A stretch of DNA of 64,000 bases from Pandoraea fibrosis (GCF_000807775.2 NZ_CP047385.1:1302001-1366000); one strand, 5' to 3'; positions 8,776-17,800 are shown, counted from the stretch's first letter. The notes: generated from the letters alone by a model not told the origin. Numbers and translations are program-made.

Positions 8776-9573
8776 ATGAGCCAGTCAGTGAATCAGTTGA
8801 ATGGGAAAGTCGCCGTGGTGACCGGTGCCGCCAGTGGTATCGGCAAGGAAATCGCGCTCACCCTCGCGCGTGCCGGCGCCGCCGTGGCGATTGCCGATCT
8901 GAATCAGCAGGGCGCCGACGCCGTGGCCGAAGAGATCAAGGCGGCCGGTGGCAAGGCCCTCGGTGTGGCGATGGACGTGACCAACGAAGAGGCGGTGAAC
9001 AGCGGCATCGACAAGGTCGCGGACACCTTCGGCTCGGTCGACATCCTGATCTCGAACGCGGGCATTCAGATCGTCAATCCGATCGAGAACTATGCGTTCT
9101 CCGACTGGAAGAAGATGCAGGCCATTCACGTCGATGGCGCGTTCCTCACGACCAAGGCGGCGCTCAAGCACATGTACAAGGATGACCGTGGCGGCATCGT
9201 GATCTACATGGGGTCGGTGCACTCGCACGAGGCGTCGCCGCTCAAGTCGGCCTATGTGGCTGCCAAGCATGCGTTGCTGGGGCTTGCCCGCGTGCTCGCC
9301 AAGGAAGGCGCGAAGCACAATGTGCGCTCGCACGTCATCTGCCCGGGCTTCGTGCGCACGCCGCTCGTCGACAAGCAGATCCCGGAGCAGGCCAAGGAAT
9401 TGGGCATTTCGGAAGACGACGTCATCAAGAAAGTCATGCTGGGCGGCACGGTCGATGGTGTGTTCACCACAGTCGACGACGTGGCGCAAACCGCGCTTTT
9501 CCTCGCCACATTCCCGACCGCCGCTTTCACCGGACAGTCGTTTGTGGTGAGTCACGGCTGGTTCATGCAGTAA
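8776..9573 (+). CDS. hbdH: 3-hydroxybutyrate dehydrogenase
   Basis: This 265-residue short-chain dehydrogenase interconverts (R)-3-hydroxybutyrate and acetoacetate with NAD+, in the cytoplasm, during polyhydroxybutyrate turnover. It has the cofactor glycine motif TGAASGIG, the NAG motif, and catalytic Tyr/Lys in SAYVAAKHA. The ending ([11 protein letters not shown]) is typical of bacterial 3HB dehydrogenases. ATG 8776 has AGGAG seven bases upstream; a GTG two codons earlier is too close to that site. A patatin-like lipase follows 85 bases downstream on the same strand. Confidence 0.92.
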   Translation: MSQSVNQLNGKVAVVTGAASGIGKEIALTLARAGAAVAIADLNQQGADAVAEEIKAAGGKALGVAMDVTNEEAVNSGIDKVADTFGSVDILISNAGIQIVNPIENYAFSDWKKMQAIHVDGAFLTTKAALKHMYKDDRGGIVIYMGSVHSHEASPLKSAYVAAKHALLGLARVLAKEGAKHNVRSHVICPGFVRTPLVDKQIPEQAKELGISEDDVIKKVMLGGTVDGVFTTVDDVAQTALFLATFPTAAFTGQSFVVSHGWFMQ

Positions 9574-9658
9574 GCAAGCAGTTTCACCCGCGCCGGCGAC
9601 GTGATGCGCCGGCGCTGCCTTCAGGTCATCAGCTTCAGGAAGTCTCAGGAGAACGGTC

Positions 9659-10840
9659 ATGACGGCCAATCCGCCGAAAGTCCCCAAACGCGCCATCGAT
9701 CTGCCGCCTTACGAGACGGTCGCACTCGTCTTGCAGGGCGGCGGGGCACTCGGGGCCTATCAGGCGGGGGTGTATGCCGGGTTGTTCGAGGCCGGCATTG
9801 CACCGAACTGGATCGCGGGGATTTCCATCGGTGCGCTCAATACGGCGGTCATTGCCGGCAATGCGCCGGAGCGTCGCGTGGCGCAGCTCGAAGCGTTCTG
9901 GCGCACGATTTGCGAGCCCGCCGTATTTCCGCCGCTGCCCGCACCGTTCGAAGCCGCCATCCTCAATGGTCCCGAGTCGGGCCGCATCGCCTACAGTGCG
10001 TGGCAGGCATGGCGCGCCATGGTCGAAGGTCAGAAGGGCTTCTTCACGCCGCGCTGGCCACAGCCGCTGCCCACCGCCATGGGTGATCCGGCGCATGCGA
10101 GCTACTACGACACGTCGGCACTGCGCAGCACGCTGGAGCGCTTCGTCGACTTCGACCGTATCAATTCGCGGGAGATTCGGGTGTCCGTCGGTGCCGTCAA
10201 TGTGCATACGGGTAACTTCGTCTACTTCGACAACACGCGTGAGGTGTTGCGCGCGGAACACTTCATGGCGTCCGGTGCGTTGCCACCGGGGTTCCCGGCC
10301 GTGGAAATCGACGGTCAGTTTTACTGGGATGGCGGGCTGGTGTCGAACACGCCGCTCTCGGAAGTGCTGGGCACCTCGCCACGGCGCGACACGCTCGCCT
10401 TTCAGGTCGATCTATGGAGTGCGCGGGGGCCGCTGCCCGACAACCTGAACGACGTGGCCGATCGGCAGAAGGATATTCAGTTCTCGAGCCGCACGCGTCT
10501 CGTCACCGACAATCTGCAACGCGCTCAGCACTATCGTCGCGTCTTGCGTGAGGTGCTCGAACGGGTGCCTGCCGATGTGCGCGCCCGTGATCCGTGGTGT
10601 CACGCCGCAGAGGAGATCGCCTGTAGCAAGCGCTACAACGTCATTCAGTTGATTTATCGGAACAAGGAGTACGAGGGGCACTACAAGGATTATCAGTTCG
10701 GCTTGTCCACCATGCTCGATCACTGGGCGAGCGGTCTCGACGATGTACGTCGCACGCTCGCGCATCCCGAATGGCTCACGATGCCCAACGGCACGTCCGG
10801 CTTCATCACGCACGATATTCATCGTCACGAAGTCGTCTGA
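9659..10840 (+). CDS. Patatin-like phospholipase (DUF3734 C-terminus)
   Basis: The 393-residue cytoplasmic serine lipase-type hydrolase has an oxyanion-hole loop VLQGGGALGAYQAG, nucleophile elbow G-I-S56-I-G and catalytic Asp in DGGLVSNTP near residue 220. The C-terminal half (ARDPWCHAAEE onward) belongs to the DUF3734 type found with 3-hydroxybutyrate dehydrogenase in PHB-making proteobacteria. Co-orientation with hbdH suggests a role in lipid or PHB metabolism. An AGGAG lies seven bases before the ATG. Confidence 0.9.
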   Translation: MTANPPKVPKRAIDLPPYETVALVLQGGGALGAYQAGVYAGLFEAGIAPNWIAGISIGALNTAVIAGNAPERRVAQLEAFWRTICEPAVFPPLPAPFEAAILNGPESGRIAYSAWQAWRAMVEGQKGFFTPRWPQPLPTAMGDPAHASYYDTSALRSTLERFVDFDRINSREIRVSVGAVNVHTGNFVYFDNTREVLRAEHFMASGALPPGFPAVEIDGQFYWDGGLVSNTPLSEVLGTSPRRDTLAFQVDLWSARGPLPDNLNDVADRQKDIQFSSRTRLVTDNLQRAQHYRRVLREVLERVPADVRARDPWCHAAEEIACSKRYNVIQLIYRNKEYEGHYKDYQFGLSTMLDHWASGLDDVRRTLAHPEWLTMPNGTSGFITHDIHRHEVV

Positions 10841-10882
10841 CGCGGCCCGCAGCCTCGCGATCCATCCCCCTGCATGACCACT

Positions 10883-10912
10883 CCTGCGGCGTGCCCCCCG
10901 ACACGCCGCAGG
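10883..10912. terminator. Hairpin between convergent genes, possible terminator without U-tract
   Basis: A perfect 11-base inverted repeat (cctgcggcgtg / cacgccgcagg) with an eight-base loop lies in the 137-base gap between the convergent patatin and CheW genes. Neither strand has a following T-run, so termination is inferred from position only. Confidence 0.45.
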
Positions 10913-10977
10913 GCCCTGCAATCGGCGCCGATTTCGCACCGGTACTGCACTAAAACTTCCCCGGGCATCGCCTTCGA

Positions 10978-12819
10978 TTACTGCGCCAGTGCGGTTTCGA
11001 GGCGCAATTTGAGCGGTTGCAGGTCGAGCAACATTGCGGTGCGCGCGGCGCCGTCTGTCGCAGGCAACTCGACGGCTTCGCGCATGTCGTTGCGCATTTC
11101 ATGTGTGGCCCGGCCGAGCAACATCGCGGGTACCGGCAGCTTGTCGGCTTCGTCGAGGGTGACGATGTTCTCGATGGCGTCGACGAGCAATCCGAACTTG
11201 TCCTTGCCGTGTTCGATGACGAGAATCTTGCGCGTCTGGGCTTCGTCTTGCGGCGGCATGCCGTACAGCGTGCGCAGATCGACGATGGTGACCAGTTCGC
11301 GTCGCAGATTGAGCATGCCGCGCACGAACGCAGGCGCGCCTGGTGCGGGGATGACGTCCGGCGAATCGTGAATGATCTCTCTCAATTGGTCGAGACGCAC
11401 CGCCAGCATGTGTTGCAGACGGAACGACACGTAGGCGTGACGCGTGCCACGCGCCGACTTCGCACCGTTCCCCCGCCATGCCGCATCGCCGGCCTTCGCG
11501 CGCTGTGCGCTGTCGGCCTCGCGATACAGGTCACGGTGGCCGCGTGTGAGTTCAAGCACCTGTGAATGTGTGAACAGTTCGTCGGCGTTGAGCAGCACGA
11601 TGTCGTCGGCGGGCTCGCGGGCAATGCATCCCGAGAAGAGCTGCGCATGCGAGGCGCTGAACGACGGCATGGCGAGCACCTCGTCCGCGTAATACGTCAC
11701 GATGTTGTCGACGGCGTCCACCAGCAAACCGAAGTGCACATCTTCCTGTTTGACGATCAGAATGCGCCGCGGGTCCGACGCCGTGCCGGCAATGCCGGGC
11801 TCCGGGCGGCTCGCGTGCAAGCCGAGGAAATGCGCGAAGTCGACGACCGGGACGACCGTGCCGCGCAGGTTGAGCATGCCGACGCAAAACACACTGGCGA
11901 GCGCCGAGCTCTGCAATTCGGGGATGCGGATGATTTCGCGAATTGCACTCATCGGCAACGCGAGGCGAGAGTGCTCGACGGTGAACGACACGCACTGCAA
12001 TCGCTGACGTTGCTGGCGGCGCTGTGGCGCCGTGAGTGCCTGACGTGCGAGCAACTGCGGCATGTTCTCGATGTGAACGAGGGCGGCCGGTGCCAGGATC
12101 TGGAGAATGCGGTCGCCGCCGTCGAGTTTGATGGCGCCGCAGACCACCTGCGGCGCCGTGTGCGACGGGTCGTACTCGAACCCGGTGCGTTGCGAGGCGC
12201 GCACGCGCAGGATTTCGCTCGTCGTGTCGAACAGCAATCCAACGCGCACGCCATCGACGTCGACGATCGCGATTTTCTCGGTGACGGGCGCGACCGTGGT
12301 CGGTGCCGCCGACGCGATCGCGAGCAATGGCTTCAGATCGACGATGGGAATGAGGGTGCCGCGCAGGTTGAAAAGCCCCAGTAGAAACGGTGGCGAGAGC
12401 GGCACCGGTGTCACGCGCGCCGGGTAGTTCACCACTTCCTGCAAGGCGGCGATGGGCAGCGCGAATTCCACGTCGCCCAGATGAAACGAGCCGAAGACTT
12501 CAATATCGTCCGGGTTCGACGGACGCGCGGCGGGTGGCGTGCGAACGGCTGCGCTGCCGGCAGCGGTGGCCGACGCCTCGCCCCGAACGTCGAGCGGCAG
12601 CGTGGCCGCAGCGCCATCACCGGGAGATGGCGCGTCGCGCAGACGTGTCGTCGTTGTGCCGGGCGTCACGCCGTAACCTGCAAGACGCCCGGCGTCGCTC
12701 CCGAGGTTGCGCCCGAAGGCGGCATATCCCTGATAGGGCGACACCGTGGGCGGCAGCACGGTCGTGCCCGCGACGATGTCGCGATGCAAAAAGGGAAATC
12801 CTGGCGTGCGTGCATTCAT
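10978..12819 (-). CDS. Triple CheW-domain chemotaxis coupling protein
   Basis: The 613-residue protein carries three CheW SH3-like domains in tandem at about residues 105-250, 272-415 and 460-605. Each has the GLFNLRG / GMLNLRG / GMLNLRR signature, while the first 100 residues are low-complexity. CheW normally links receptors to the kinase CheA; a three-domain version could build larger or mixed arrays. The start at 12819 overlaps the cheD stop as ATGA; a longer in-frame extension would run through cheD. It is the last gene of the receptor-cheR-cheD-cheW block. Confidence 0.92.
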   Translation of the reverse strand: MNARTPGFPFLHRDIVAGTTVLPPTVSPYQGYAAFGRNLGSDAGRLAGYGVTPGTTTTRLRDAPSPGDGAAATLPLDVRGEASATAAGSAAVRTPPAARPSNPDDIEVFGSFHLGDVEFALPIAALQEVVNYPARVTPVPLSPPFLLGLFNLRGTLIPIVDLKPLLAIASAAPTTVAPVTEKIAIVDVDGVRVGLLFDTTSEILRVRASQRTGFEYDPSHTAPQVVCGAIKLDGGDRILQILAPAALVHIENMPQLLARQALTAPQRRQQRQRLQCVSFTVEHSRLALPMSAIREIIRIPELQSSALASVFCVGMLNLRGTVVPVVDFAHFLGLHASRPEPGIAGTASDPRRILIVKQEDVHFGLLVDAVDNIVTYYADEVLAMPSFSASHAQLFSGCIAREPADDIVLLNADELFTHSQVLELTRGHRDLYREADSAQRAKAGDAAWRGNGAKSARGTRHAYVSFRLQHMLAVRLDQLREIIHDSPDVIPAPGAPAFVRGMLNLRRELVTIVDLRTLYGMPPQDEAQTRKILVIEHGKDKFGLLVDAIENIVTLDEADKLPVPAMLLGRATHEMRNDMREAVELPATDGAARTAMLLDLQPLKLRLETALAQ

Positions 12820-13343
12820 GATTCCCGTCCCACAAGTCGAAGCGCGGGGCGACGCGGCACCGCAGCGCCCCCATTGGAACCGATCGTGCGCACATGGAAC
12901 GTGTGATTCGCACAGTCGATGGTCAGTTGGCGCCCGATCTCGCCGCCGACTTCGACGTGCACGATCGGGATGCCCGTCTCGGCAATCAACGCCTGCGCCA
13001 TATTGGCGTTGGCGACACCGATCAGCCCGTGCCGCGCGGGGGGCTGGTGCGGCATCATGTTGCCGCCGCCCGCGATCACGGCTTCGATTTCGCCGCGACG
13101 TGCGCTGTCGGCTTTCATCAGCGCGAGCAGCGAAGGCACGGCTTGCGACACATACTTTGCGCCGATGGCGAGCGTGGGATTCGGTGCCTCGGGCAGCAGG
13201 CAGTGCGCGAGCCCATAGAGTCCGCGCGAGCGCCACATCAGACCGATGCCTACGCACGAGCCGAGGGTGGCGCGCAGCACGTCTTCGCCGCGCCCGATGC
13301 GCACCTCGCCCATCAACACCTGAATGTCATGCGACGGCCCCAT
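12816..13343 (-). CDS. cheD: Chemoreceptor glutamine deamidase CheD
   Basis: The 175-residue enzyme deamidates specific Gln residues on chemoreceptors to Glu, making methylation sites. It has the nucleophile Cys in TLGSCVGI, the catalytic His in GLAHCLLP and the GGGNMM loop. ATG 13343 overlaps the cheR 3' end by 17 bases, and its stop overlaps the next start (ATGA), so all three genes are translationally coupled. Confidence 0.93.
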   Translation of the reverse strand: MGPSHDIQVLMGEVRIGRGEDVLRATLGSCVGIGLMWRSRGLYGLAHCLLPEAPNPTLAIGAKYVSQAVPSLLALMKADSARRGEIEAVIAGGGNMMPHQPPARHGLIGVANANMAQALIAETGIPIVHVEVGGEIGRQLTIDCANHTFHVRTIGSNGGAAVPRRPALRLVGRES

Positions 13344-14169
13344 TTGATGCTCCCTGATTCCGGTAAATGAGCGGTTGCTCAAACTGATAGCCGGTCGAGA
13401 GCCGCGCAAGCGACTCGGATTCGCCGACGATCAGCACGCCTTCGGGGGCAAGCGTGCGGCGTACGTTCTCGAGAACGCGTTCCTGATCGGCTGTCTCGAA
13501 GTAGATGAGCACGTTGCGCAGCATCACGAGATCGAAGGCCTCACGACGCGCCATGCGCTGATAGAGGTTGTGTTCGGCAAACGTGATGTGGGCGCGCAGT
13601 TCCGGTGCCACGGCGAACCCGCCGGCATTCGGACGGAAGTACTTGGCGAGCATGGCCGGGCGTTGCTGTTTCAGGCCGTCGATGCTGCGCCCGCCGTAGT
13701 TGCCGGCGATTGCCACGGCCAGCACCTGACTGGAAATGTCGGTGGCGTGGATCTGGTATTGGAAGCCCGGGTGCCGCGCGCGGAATTCTTCACAGACCAT
13801 GGCGGCCGAGTACGACTCCTCGCCGGAAGAGGCGGCCGCCGACCACATCCGGAAGATTCGCCCGGGATTCGCAGCGCGCCAGCGCGGCAAATAGTGCTGA
13901 GAGAAATAGTCCCAGACGCGTGGCGTGCGAAAGAAGGTGGTCTCGTTTGTCGTGACCAGATTCACGAAGTTGCGCACCTCGTCCGGGGTGTTTTCAAGCA
14001 ACGCGAGATAGTCGCGGTAGCAACGTAGCGAGAGCGTGCGCAGGCGAGGGCGTAACCGGCCCTGCAACATCGTCCACTTCTTCTCGTTCATCGAGATACC
14101 GGTGTGCCGGTGAACGGCGCGCAGCAGCGCCAGTTGAGTACCGGGATCGGCGTCGGCTTCGATTTCCAT
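13327..14169 (-). CDS. cheR: Chemotaxis protein methyltransferase CheR
   Basis: The 280-residue SAM-dependent enzyme methylates glutamates of chemoreceptors. An N-terminal helical domain (TGISMNEKKWTMLQGRLRPR) precedes the catalytic domain with TNETTFFR, the SAM-binding WSAAASSGEE, and VMLRNVLIYF. The C-terminus ends with a short extension. It lies 108 bases downstream of the receptor gene and heads the coupled cheR-cheD-cheW unit. Confidence 0.95.
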   Translation of the reverse strand: MEIEADADPGTQLALLRAVHRHTGISMNEKKWTMLQGRLRPRLRTLSLRCYRDYLALLENTPDEVRNFVNLVTTNETTFFRTPRVWDYFSQHYLPRWRAANPGRIFRMWSAAASSGEESYSAAMVCEEFRARHPGFQYQIHATDISSQVLAVAIAGNYGGRSIDGLKQQRPAMLAKYFRPNAGGFAVAPELRAHITFAEHNLYQRMARREAFDLVMLRNVLIYFETADQERVLENVRRTLAPEGVLIVGESESLARLSTGYQFEQPLIYRNQGASNGAVA

Positions 14170-14277
14170 ATCGGGCCCTCTTGGCGGACGTGTGATCCGG
14201 CTCCGCGCGCTCGGACAGAACCGGATAGTGCTGGCGGGCGACCGGGGCGCGAGCCGGCGGTCGCCACGGGGGAGTGC

Positions 14278-15975
14278 TTACACCTTGAATCGCGATACCG
14301 TGCGGTCGAGTTCTTCCGCCCCCTGATTGAGGCCGGTGGTTGCCTGGGCGATCGTTTCGCAGGCGCCTGCGGACTTTTCCGTCTCTTCCGCAACGTGCTG
14401 AATGGCGAGACTCACTTCGCGCGCGGCAACGAGTTGCTCTTCGGCAGCGCACGAAATTTCGGAGATTGCCTGCGTGGTGCGAGACACCCCGCCGACGATC
14501 TTCTCGAACGCCTCGCCGGCCTGCCGCGACACTTCGCTCCCCTGCGCGACACGCTTGGTCGACTCGTTGATGAGTTTGGAGATCTCTTTGGTCGCTTGCG
14601 ACGAACGCTCGGCGAGCTTGCGCACTTCGTCGGCCACGACCGAGAAGCCGAGACCGTGCTCGCCCGCACGCGCCGCTTCGATGGCCGCATTGAACGCGAG
14701 CAGGTTGGTCTGCCCGGCAATCTCGCCGATCACTTTCACAATCTCGCTGATGTCTTCCGACGACTTGTTGATCAACTCCATCGCCTCGACCGAGCGGGCA
14801 ATGGCGCGGGCCCCGGTTTCGGCTTCCTGTTGCGTCGACTTCGCGAGCTGATCGGCGCCCTTGGTGTTGTCGGCAATCGAGTTGATCGACGCGGTGAGTT
14901 CCTCGATGGACGCGTTCATCTCTTCGACCGTCGCCCCCAGCGCCTGCGCACCGGTGGCAACGGTATTCGCGCGATCGGCAATGTCGCGCGACGCGCCCGA
15001 GAACTCACCCGCGGAATTGACCACCTTGCCGATCACGCCGCGCAGATCGTCCATCATGTGACGAATGCCGTCGGCCAACTGATCGATGGGGTCGTTGCCC
15101 GCGACGGCAATGTCGCCGGTCAGGTCGCCCGCGGCCGCACGATTGACCGTGTCGAGCAGCAACGCCACCTTGCGTTGGTCTTCCTCGGCACGGCGCTTCA
15201 CGCTCGCTTCCAGTTCGACCTGCTGTGTGATGTCGGTGGCGAACTTCACGACTTTGTAGGGGCGTCCGTTCGCGTTGAGGATCGGGTTGTACGTCGCCTG
15301 AATCCAGATCTCACGTCCACCGTGCCCGATGCGCTTATAGCGGCCAGAGTCGAACTCGCCACGATTGAGCTTGGCCCAGAAGTCGTGATACGTCTGCGAG
15401 GCGGCGTATTCCGGCTCGCAAAACAGTCGGTGGTGCTTGCCGCGAATTTCGTCGAGCGAGTAGCCGAGCGTTTTCAGGAAGTTGTCGTTGGCCGTGATGA
15501 CGGTGCCGTCGAGATTGAACTCGATGACCGCTTGCGCGAGATCCATCGCCCGCACCTTGCCTTCGAATTCGGCCTGACGTGCCCGGTCGGCGGTGATGTC
15601 GGTAGCGAACTTGATGACTTTGTACGCCACGCCGTTAGCGTCGAAGACCGGGTTGTACGACGCCCGAATCCACACCTCGCGGCCACCTTTGCCGATGCGT
15701 TTGTACTCGCCCGCATCGAATTCGCCGCGGCCGAGCTTGGCCCAGAAGTCGCGATAGGCGTCAGATGCCGCGTAGTCGGTCTCGCAGAACATGCGGTGAT
15801 GCTGACCCTGAATCTCGTCGAGTCGATAACCGAGTGTTTGCAGGAAGTTGTCGTTGGCGTGCAGGACGCGGCCCTGCAAGTCGAATTCGATGACGGCCTG
15901 CACGCGATTGAGCGCGGCGCTGACGGCCTGTAGTTCTTGCTGTTCCATCTGGAATTCAGGCGTGGCGATTTCCAT
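14278..15975 (-). CDS. Soluble tandem-PAS methyl-accepting chemotaxis protein (BdlA-like architecture)
   Basis: The 565-residue receptor has no transmembrane segment. PAS1 (about 25-145) and PAS2 (about 147-267) are close duplicates: both contain ANDNFL-TLGY-LDEI, HHR-FCE and FWAKL-RGEFD. A linker and signalling domain follow, with the hairpin tip [21 protein letters not shown]. It would sense an intracellular cue such as redox state or a small ligand and feed CheW/CheA. PAS-PAS-MCP is the layout of the Pseudomonas biofilm-dispersion regulator BdlA. No C-terminal CheR-docking pentapeptide is present. Confidence 0.93.
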   Translation of the reverse strand: MEIATPEFQMEQQELQAVSAALNRVQAVIEFDLQGRVLHANDNFLQTLGYRLDEIQGQHHRMFCETDYAASDAYRDFWAKLGRGEFDAGEYKRIGKGGREVWIRASYNPVFDANGVAYKVIKFATDITADRARQAEFEGKVRAMDLAQAVIEFNLDGTVITANDNFLKTLGYSLDEIRGKHHRLFCEPEYAASQTYHDFWAKLNRGEFDSGRYKRIGHGGREIWIQATYNPILNANGRPYKVVKFATDITQQVELEASVKRRAEEDQRKVALLLDTVNRAAAGDLTGDIAVAGNDPIDQLADGIRHMMDDLRGVIGKVVNSAGEFSGASRDIADRANTVATGAQALGATVEEMNASIEELTASINSIADNTKGADQLAKSTQQEAETGARAIARSVEAMELINKSSEDISEIVKVIGEIAGQTNLLAFNAAIEAARAGEHGLGFSVVADEVRKLAERSSQATKEISKLINESTKRVAQGSEVSRQAGEAFEKIVGGVSRTTQAISEISCAAEEQLVAAREVSLAIQHVAEETEKSAGACETIAQATTGLNQGAEELDRTVSRFKV

Positions 15976-16267
15976 GACCTTCTCCCCTGATACGCTTGCC
16001 CCGGCGCGTGTCGTGCGTCCGTCACGAAAGGGATGCTGCGGTGTGCCCCGTAGTTGGCGCGCAGTCCTCTATAGACGCGATTACGACAGCGCAATAGGCA
16101 ACTTGAGATCAGTGCCTACCCGCATATTGTTTTTGCGGAGATTCGCAAAAAACGTCGGAAACCGCGTCGAATAAGGATTTAAAGATAAAGGAATGACGCG
16201 CGAAGTCGACGCTGTTATAGCGTCGATTCATTTCAAACGCATAAATGAAATAAACAATCGGTATGCG

Positions 16268-16382
16268 CCTGCACGTTGGCGGTGCAGGAATTTGACGCGA
16301 TCCCATGTCCGAGACATGGCGACACGGTGAATCGGAAGATCGGTGAAAAAGACCTCCTCCCGCGTCTGAAACGGGAGGAGGT
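16268..16382. ncRNA. Candidate structured RNA: three consecutive hairpins
   Basis: Perfect stems lie close together: cctgcac/gtgcagg (16268-16288), ccatgtc/gacatgg (16303-16319) and an 11-base stem acctcctcccg/cgggaggaggt (16352-16382). On the minus strand the last stem is followed by CTTTTTC, as in an intrinsic terminator, so a minus-strand transcript ending near 16345 is one reading. The alternative is a plus-strand structured leader. No family is recognised. Confidence 0.35.
16346..16382 (-). terminator. Orphan Rho-independent terminator (minus strand)
   Basis: An 11-base stem with a nine-base loop is followed on the minus strand by five T residues (aaaaa at 16346-16350). No recognisable minus-strand gene ends just upstream of it, which suggests a small RNA or short leader transcript. 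Confidence 0.6.
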
Positions 16383-16535
16383 TGGACTCAAAGTCGCACT
16401 CTTCGGGGCAATTGAAAGGGCGACATTCTTCACTATGCAATCCCCGTGCCAGACCGGGAGATATCCGCAAACCCCCGTCGTTATTGGCTTCTGGCGCGCC
16501 CTGGTGACGCGATGTTACGGCCACACAAGAGGCGT

Positions 16536-16594
16536 GTTACGTAACAAAGTGCGACACATTCCCGGTTTGGCAACCTTCGCTTACACGGCTTACA
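16536..16594 (+). promoter_or_regulatory. Palindrome and direct repeat upstream of the small lipoprotein gene
   Basis: A perfect GTTACGTAAC palindrome lies at 16536-16545. A 9-base-period direct repeat GCTTACA-CG-GCTTACA lies at 16579-16594, about 80 bases before the lipoprotein ATG. Direct repeats of this kind suit an OmpR-family regulator; identity is unknown. GTTACG/CGTAAC arms also occur upstream of the response-regulator gene at 56773-56791. Confidence 0.35.
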
Positions 16595-16673
16595 GACGCG
16601 TGATGGGCTTCCTACAGGCACGACGATATAAAGAAGACGAACGGATTCACGTTCCATCACCAGGAGTCAGATC

Positions 16674-16787
16674 ATGAAGTTCGTCGTTGCTGCGCTGCTT
16701 GCCGTCACCCTTGCCGGATGTGTTGTTGTTCCGGCACGGCCGTATTACGGAGGGTATTACGGGCATCCGTGTTGCTATCGCTATTAA
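16674..16787 (+). CDS. 37-residue Tyr/Cys-rich lipoprotein
   Basis: A very short gene with an ideal ribosome binding site (AGGAG, seven bases before ATG). The product has a lipoprotein signal (MKFVVAALLAVTLAGC, lipobox Cys16), giving a mature peptide of only 22 residues rich in Tyr and Gly with a CC pair near the end (HPCCYRY). Similar tiny Y/G-rich envelope lipoproteins occur in Burkholderiales without known function. Confidence 0.75.
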   Translation: MKFVVAALLAVTLAGCVVVPARPYYGGYYGHPCCYRY

Positions 16788-16890
16788 TGCGTGAAAGAGG
16801 TTTTGCGCGATAAAAATCGATACCCGGAGACGAGAAATGCAGATGAAATGTCATCAATGAACAGGGAGCCACGCATTTTCGGAATCCGAT

Positions 16891-16922
16891 AAAAAAGCCC
16901 CGCAGGTTTTACCCTGCGGGGC
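16891..16922 (-). terminator. Rho-independent terminator of the proline/histidine-rich protein gene
   Basis: A perfect ten-base stem gccccgcagg / cctgcggggc with a six-base loop is followed on the minus strand by six T residues. It lies about 70 bases past the stop of the gene at 16993. Confidence 0.92.
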
Positions 16923-16992
16923 GATGCTTCTCGCTGGTCGCGAACTTGCGTCATCGTCGAGACGAAGTCCGCGACGCGCTGCCTGGATCGAA

Positions 16993-17319
16993 TCAGCGGC
17001 GGTGATGCCAGTCGCGGCGATCGTAGTCGCGGCGGTCCCAGCCGCGATCATGGCGCCAGTGGCCTGGAGGCGGGCCACGCCAGTAATGCGGACGTGGCGC
17101 GTAGACCACCGGCGGTGGCGGCGCGATGATCATCGGAGGCGGCGCCGCGTAGACCGGCGGCGGCGCATAGACCGGGCCCGGCGCCACGATGGCCGGGCCG
17201 GGAATGCCGATGTTCACCGAGACGTCGGTGCGCGCGAACGCACTGTTCGAAGCGAGTCCCGCAGCCATCGCCGTGACCGCCATGAGGGCCGCTGCCGCGA
17301 TCCGATATTGACCTTGCAT
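16993..17319 (-). CDS. Secreted Pro-rich protein with Arg/His/Asp-rich tail
   Basis: The 108-residue exported protein has a signal peptide (hydrophobic core AAAALMAVTAMAAGLA, likely cleavage after AFA), then repeated P-G-P-x-Y-A-P-P-P units. The C-terminus is dominated by Arg, Asp, His and Trp (RRDYDRRDWHHRR). It is probably periplasmic or surface-exposed. The charged tail could bind metals or polyanions, but function is unknown. ATG 17319 directly starts the signal peptide and has GGGAGAAC upstream. Confidence 0.75.
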   Translation of the reverse strand: MQGQYRIAAAALMAVTAMAAGLASNSAFARTDVSVNIGIPGPAIVAPGPVYAPPPVYAAPPPMIIAPPPPVVYAPRPHYWRGPPPGHWRHDRGWDRRDYDRRDWHHRR

Positions 17320-17506
17320 CTGTTCTCCCTGTTTTTCGTGTCTGCCGGTGCGCGTTGTCATGAGGCGCACCGGCACGCGATTCGTTGTGCCGATTTTACG
17401 ATTCGCGTGTGCGGGCCTGTGCTACGGCAGCACTACAGATGTAACAAGGCGTAAGGAAACCTGCGATGACGTTCGCAGGCGAGAGGCATCGGCTGATTCC
17501 GGCGAT

Positions 17507-17800
17507 TTAGCGCCGCTCGTGATCTCGCGGGGCGAGAAAACTGGCAGGGCGGCGACCGCGTCGCGCCGACGTCGCAAAGTACGACGGACGCCGCAGGTCG
17601 TGCGTGTCGTCCGGCGAGCGCCAGTAGGGGGTGCGCGGCGTGCCGAGCAGGTCCCCCGGCCGGTGCGGCGAGAGCGGCGGCACCGACGCGGGCCACGCGA
17701 CCTGACGCCAACGGGCGCCGGCGGGCACGACCAGAACCAGCATGACGAAAACGAGCGTCACGACAGCGTAGACGACAACAGGCGAGAGGGTGGTCTCCAT
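17507..17800 (-). CDS. Small single-TM membrane protein, hypothetical
   Basis: The predicted 97-residue protein opens with one hydrophobic segment (about residues 6-28, VVVYAVVTLVFVMLVLVVPA) and continues with a basic, Pro/Arg-rich tail. The ATG at 17800 follows a GGAG-like site. There is no recognised family. The tail has low information content, so the gene is likely but not certain. Confidence 0.5.
   Translation of the reverse strand: METTLSPVVVYAVVTLVFVMLVLVVPAGARWRQVAWPASVPPLSPHRPGDLLGTPRTPYWRSPDDTHDLRRPSYFATSARRGRRPASFLAPRDHERR

Larger units (their letters stand above)
15976..16673. other. Hairpin-rich, locally AT-rich intergenic region
   Basis: Nearly 700 bases without a convincing coding region. 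Between 16100 and 16260 the DNA is much richer in A+T than its surroundings and probably contains the receptor-gene promoter. A perfect 8-base inverted repeat (tcgacgct / agcgtcga) lies at 16206-16226. Three compact hairpins follow at 16268-16288, 16303-16319 and 16352-16382. Promoter elements for the small lipoprotein probably lie between 16530 and 16650. Confidence 0.6.

Noticed and set aside
14104..15933. A 609-codon plus-strand frame opposite the chemoreceptor gene
   Set aside because: It mirrors the receptor coding sequence and shows no family features.
16081..16106. FliA (sigma-28)-like promoter for the chemoreceptor gene
   Set aside because: TCAAGTTG resembles the -35 box, but the -10 part matches only about half of GCCGATAA, so I did not call it.
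16228..16524. Minus-strand frame of about 98 codons through the hairpin cluster
   Set aside because: It runs through the hairpins and the T-run, has no family features and no ribosome binding site.
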